From the NCBI GenBank assembly GCA_034112085.1, contig JAWUWD010000131.1, positions 1 through 43,568 on the forward strand: 43,568 nucleotides of DNA, written 5' to 3'. The notes under the pieces are model-generated. The model saw only the letters and a list, made by a program, of their open reading frames with translations, was not told where the DNA came from and searched no databases. Position numbers and translations under genes: made by a program. This document shows, in pieces, positions 40,856 through 43,568 of this stretch. This stretch comes from JAWUWD01 sp034112085 (GTDB taxonomy: Bacteria; Bacteroidota; Bacteroidia; Cytophagales; Cyclobacteriaceae). Positions within the stretch are counted from its first letter, which is position 1. The number at the start of each line of letters is the position of its first letter.

Positions 40856-43399
40856 TTAGAGATAACTTCCAATAGTGAAGAGTAACAGCCCAGACTCTTC
40901 TTCGCTGAATGCTGCAGTAATATTGATCGCAAATTTTTCAGATACTGGCACAAAATAGATTCCTGCACCATAACCCTGATGCACATTGTCATTGATGTCA
41001 GCATCGTCAAAAACTCTTCCTGCATCGAATATTGCTCTCACACCAAATTTAAAAGGGACAAAAGCCCTTCGCACAGATGTGATTTGCCAACGGAGCTCTG
41101 AGTTGATAAACATATTGGATTTCCCTGTAAACCGATTTTTAACAAACCCATGTAAGTTGTCATTTTGTCCGAGATACACTCTTTTGAAATAGGGAACTTC
41201 ATCACTGCTCATGCTTCCACCGACTTTAAGCCCTAATGTGAATGGCTTGCTATTTTTGGTTGATTTATAATATTCTGCCGTGCCTTGAAATTGATCATAT
41301 CCATTTCCAAAACCAACTGCATCTATAAATCCATGATGATAACCGAGTTGTAAACTAGTTCCATTTTCTGGCAATGCTGCCCGATCTCGGAGGTCGAATT
41401 TATACTCAAACCCAGTAGTGACGACTGTCAACTCGTTAAGTCCTGCAATGACATCAGAAGGTAAAGTAGCAATGAAGGAATTAGAAGAGACTTCAGGATC
41501 AAAATTTTCGTAACGTGTACTTATAGTGAGTGTGTTTTTATCAAATACTTCTTGCGTGATGGCCAACCCCAATTGGTAAGTGTCAAATCGTGAACGATAA
41601 TAATTATTGCCGAATAGGTCTTCATCTTTAATAGAATTGTTGCCCAAACCAAAGAAATTTTCAAAGCGTGAAGGTAGTCCAAGTACACCATTCACTTCCA
41701 AATCCCACTTTCCTATGAAATATCTGAAGCGTCCTGTATAACTGAAATCAAAATTACTTTCTGTCGTGGCTCCTACTCCAAAACTGTGTTTACTGCTAAA
41801 ATCAGGTTTACCGAATTTGTGATTAACGAAACTGGCACCCAGACTTACTCCAAGTCCATTGTCAGAATTGTAAGAAAGATAAGCGATTGGGAAGAAAGTG
41901 TTGTAGGCAAATCTTTTCATGTCATACGAATAGGCACTTGTATCTTTGGAGTCCACTAATGATACACCCTTGAGGTTTGAAAGATCAGTCGACATACTTT
42001 CATCATATACCAACACTTTTTTGCCCTGTATATCTGTATTTTCCTGTATTTGGTCATCTCCATCTCCTCCAATGATTCGTATAAGAATCTCATTGGTATC
42101 AGTGCCTTCTAATGCAAATTTGTCCTCTCCTGCTAAACCATAGAGTCTTATTTCATCCGTTTCATCCGCTATAAAATGTCTTTGATAGATGACTTTTTTC
42201 TTGTAGGACATCATAGTGACATCAACGCTTTGGTCATCATTGTAGCTTACTTTGAAACGCTCTTTCTTAGCGGTTCCGACAATATCCACCGTACCTGAAA
42301 GCAATTCATAATATTGTTCAGCATAGTTAGGGAGATCTTGCAATCTTGATTTTAGTTTGGAAGAAATTTCATCCCCTGATATTTCGTAGACTTTATATGG
42401 AAGTTTCTTGACTGCTTGATCAATTTTTTCATTTGAAATCATCTTTTGAATAGCCTGAGCAGCTTCTATCCAATCTTGCCTGGTTAGTTGACTGCCTAGA
42501 AAACGATCCATGTGCCTGGATTGCCAAGTCAAACTTTTGAGATCGTTGATTTCATGGTCAAAATGTTCACCCGATGGTTTTGCCCACTTTCGATCTGTTA
42601 ACCAAGGCAGAATTCCATCCCATTTAGAAAAGACATGGTCTCTGTCACGCGGAATTGGCTTGAATAATTTACCCTTTCCCTCATTGTATTGCCCCCATTT
42701 CCAATTGTCTTCGTGCTTTCCCCAGTCACCCATTAGGATATCAAACATTCTGGCTCTTGCGAAGTTGTTGTCATCAATCACCTGATTTGGTTTTTCGAGC
42801 AGTTCATGAAAGATTTTTTTAGTGCTGACTATCTTGTCAGGACCAGCGATGGTTCTTTCTTCCAGCATACCTAAAAGGTTGGCAAACTCAGCTTGATAGA
42901 TGCCCAGGGCGGGGTCGTCAGGCATCGCATATAGCACGGGCCGTGCATGTAGAATGTCTGTATTGTCCAATAAATCTGAAGCAACTACAGCACCATATGG
43001 ATGCTGGGTGGAGGTCTGATCCTGAAGTAAATCAGCAATAAGTGATTCTCGCAATTCTATGGCTATTGCCTTACTAGGGTCTTTGTTTACTGACCGGAAT
43101 ACGTATTCTATGCCCTTGCTATTCCTAAACTTTAGGCTAGTGGTCTGTCTTCCACCACCACGTTCGTAGGGAGTAATTCCACCAAATGTATTTTTCAGAT
43201 CAAGGATTGGAATGGTGATTTCTCTTGTCCAAGAATCTCGGTAGTGGTCACCCAGCCACACGCGTTTGAATTTGCCTGCTCGATATTCTTGACCTCCTGA
43301 GGTTGATACAGATGATTTTTGAGGGTCTTCTTGTGCCTCGATTGAATAACTAACGAAGAGGGACAACCCCAAAATAAGATGCTGCGACCAAAATTTCAT
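40856..43399 (-). CDS. Outer-membrane protein: kinase-like periplasmic domain plus D15/BamA-type barrel
   Basis: An 847-residue protein, signal peptide 1-22. Residues about 35-330 have a kinase-like pattern: glycine-rich GGGRQTTSLKF (81-91), a long acidic helix and DILMGDWGKHEDNW (220-233), then PIPRDRDHVFSKWDG (248-262), like the catalytic loop and metal loop (DxxxGNxDRH...) of HipA/CotH-type kinases. The usual lysine is not clear. Residues about 515-847 are a 16-strand-type bacterial surface antigen D15 barrel, ending NITAAFSEEESGLLLFTIGSYL. In related Bacteroidota proteins a metallophosphoesterase domain may precede this unit; here it is absent. A substrate cannot be named. Confidence 0.75.
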   Translation of the reverse strand: MKFWSQHLILGLSLFVSYSIEAQEDPQKSSVSTSGGQEYRAGKFKRVWLGDHYRDSWTREITIPILDLKNTFGGITPYERGGGRQTTSLKFRNSKGIEYVFRSVNKDPSKAIAIELRESLIADLLQDQTSTQHPYGAVVASDLLDNTDILHARPVLYAMPDDPALGIYQAEFANLLGMLEERTIAGPDKIVSTKKIFHELLEKPNQVIDDNNFARARMFDILMGDWGKHEDNWKWGQYNEGKGKLFKPIPRDRDHVFSKWDGILPWLTDRKWAKPSGEHFDHEINDLKSLTWQSRHMDRFLGSQLTRQDWIEAAQAIQKMISNEKIDQAVKKLPYKVYEISGDEISSKLKSRLQDLPNYAEQYYELLSGTVDIVGTAKKERFKVSYNDDQSVDVTMMSYKKKVIYQRHFIADETDEIRLYGLAGEDKFALEGTDTNEILIRIIGGDGDDQIQENTDIQGKKVLVYDESMSTDLSNLKGVSLVDSKDTSAYSYDMKRFAYNTFFPIAYLSYNSDNGLGVSLGASFVNHKFGKPDFSSKHSFGVGATTESNFDFSYTGRFRYFIGKWDLEVNGVLGLPSRFENFFGLGNNSIKDEDLFGNNYYRSRFDTYQLGLAITQEVFDKNTLTISTRYENFDPEVSSNSFIATLPSDVIAGLNELTVVTTGFEYKFDLRDRAALPENGTSLQLGYHHGFIDAVGFGNGYDQFQGTAEYYKSTKNSKPFTLGLKVGGSMSSDEVPYFKRVYLGQNDNLHGFVKNRFTGKSNMFINSELRWQITSVRRAFVPFKFGVRAIFDAGRVFDDADINDNVHQGYGAGIYFVPVSEKFAINITAAFSEEESGLLLFTIGSYL

Positions 43400-43498
43400 A
43401 CATGTAAGATAATCAGATGTGTAAAAAAATAAAGAAAATGAACCGCTGTTTATTTATTTGTAGGATAAGCTTTAGTTTAGTCTAACATTTTAATTGCC

Positions 43499-43568
43499 AT
43501 GACAATGAGAATTATTCTTTACTTATCCATACTATTTTTGCTGTCGGGCTGTTATAAATACACGCAAT
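43499..43568 (+). CDS. Lipoprotein, 5' part only
   Basis: The reading frame from ATG 43499 runs off the window end. It encodes a signal with lipobox FLLSGC (Cys18) followed by YKYTQ. The ATG at 43505 is an alternative. It is divergent from the outer-membrane gene. Nothing more can be said. Confidence 0.6.
   Translation, partial: MTMRIILYLSILFLLSGCYKYTQ

Overview
This is an AT-rich chromosomal window from a member of the Bacteroidota, most likely a free-living (probably marine) Cytophagales bacterium. The pointers are: promoters of the TTTG / TAnnTTTG type rather than E. coli-type boxes; an atpD-atpC pair with a very short epsilon subunit; Rho carrying a long charged insertion; an aspartate-type HemB; a tricorn-like S41 protease; and many lipoproteins whose cysteine is followed by acidic residues (for example CSDDN), which resembles the Bacteroidota surface-export signal. 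No rRNA, tRNA, CRISPR array, transposase or integrase gene was found. The species is inferred, not proven.

Layout. 1-3.9 kb holds an LEA-type lipoprotein and a signalling group (membrane histidine kinase, receiver-only response regulator, cytosolic TPR histidine kinase). 3.9-9.3 kb holds a TruA-like pseudouridine synthase, RidA, a small 3-hydroxyacyl-CoA dehydrogenase-like protein, a compact YHYH / MORN-like / SCO1 lipoprotein operon and another histidine kinase. 9.3-17.6 kb is mostly housekeeping: atpD-atpC, a membrane GAF protein, prfC plus an RluA-type enzyme (translationally coupled), and dnaK behind a sigma-54-like promoter. 17.6-20.7 kb is a tandem triplication of a surface-type lipoprotein with a mosaic identity pattern. 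21-25 kb has a DUF6624-like lipoprotein, rho and serS.

25-29 kb is the most accessory part. It has a GDPD-like lipoprotein, a small beta-barrel candidate, the C-terminal stump of a glutamine cyclotransferase, and a run of small same-strand genes. A 141-bp imperfect inverted repeat lies just downstream of one of these genes and has the architecture of an integron attC site. A matching half-site lies just upstream of the same gene, and a weaker second candidate site lies downstream of the next gene pair. No integrase is present, so this reads as a possible cassette cluster without an integrase. It is my best candidate for something undescribed here.

29-36.4 kb has an AraC/GyrI regulator, hemB, the tricorn-like protease, rlmF and a membrane class III nucleotide cyclase. 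36.7-40.8 kb is a tight five-gene operon: RidA-like, CHMI-like tautomerase, MerA-like flavin disulfide reductase, an esterase-fold protein that has lost its nucleophile, and an FMN-type PNPOx protein. 40.9-43.4 kb encodes an unusual outer-membrane protein with a kinase-like periplasmic region and a D15/BamA-type barrel. The window ends inside another lipoprotein gene.

All calls rest on reading motifs and gene arrangement by eye. No database search, structure prediction or folding program was run.
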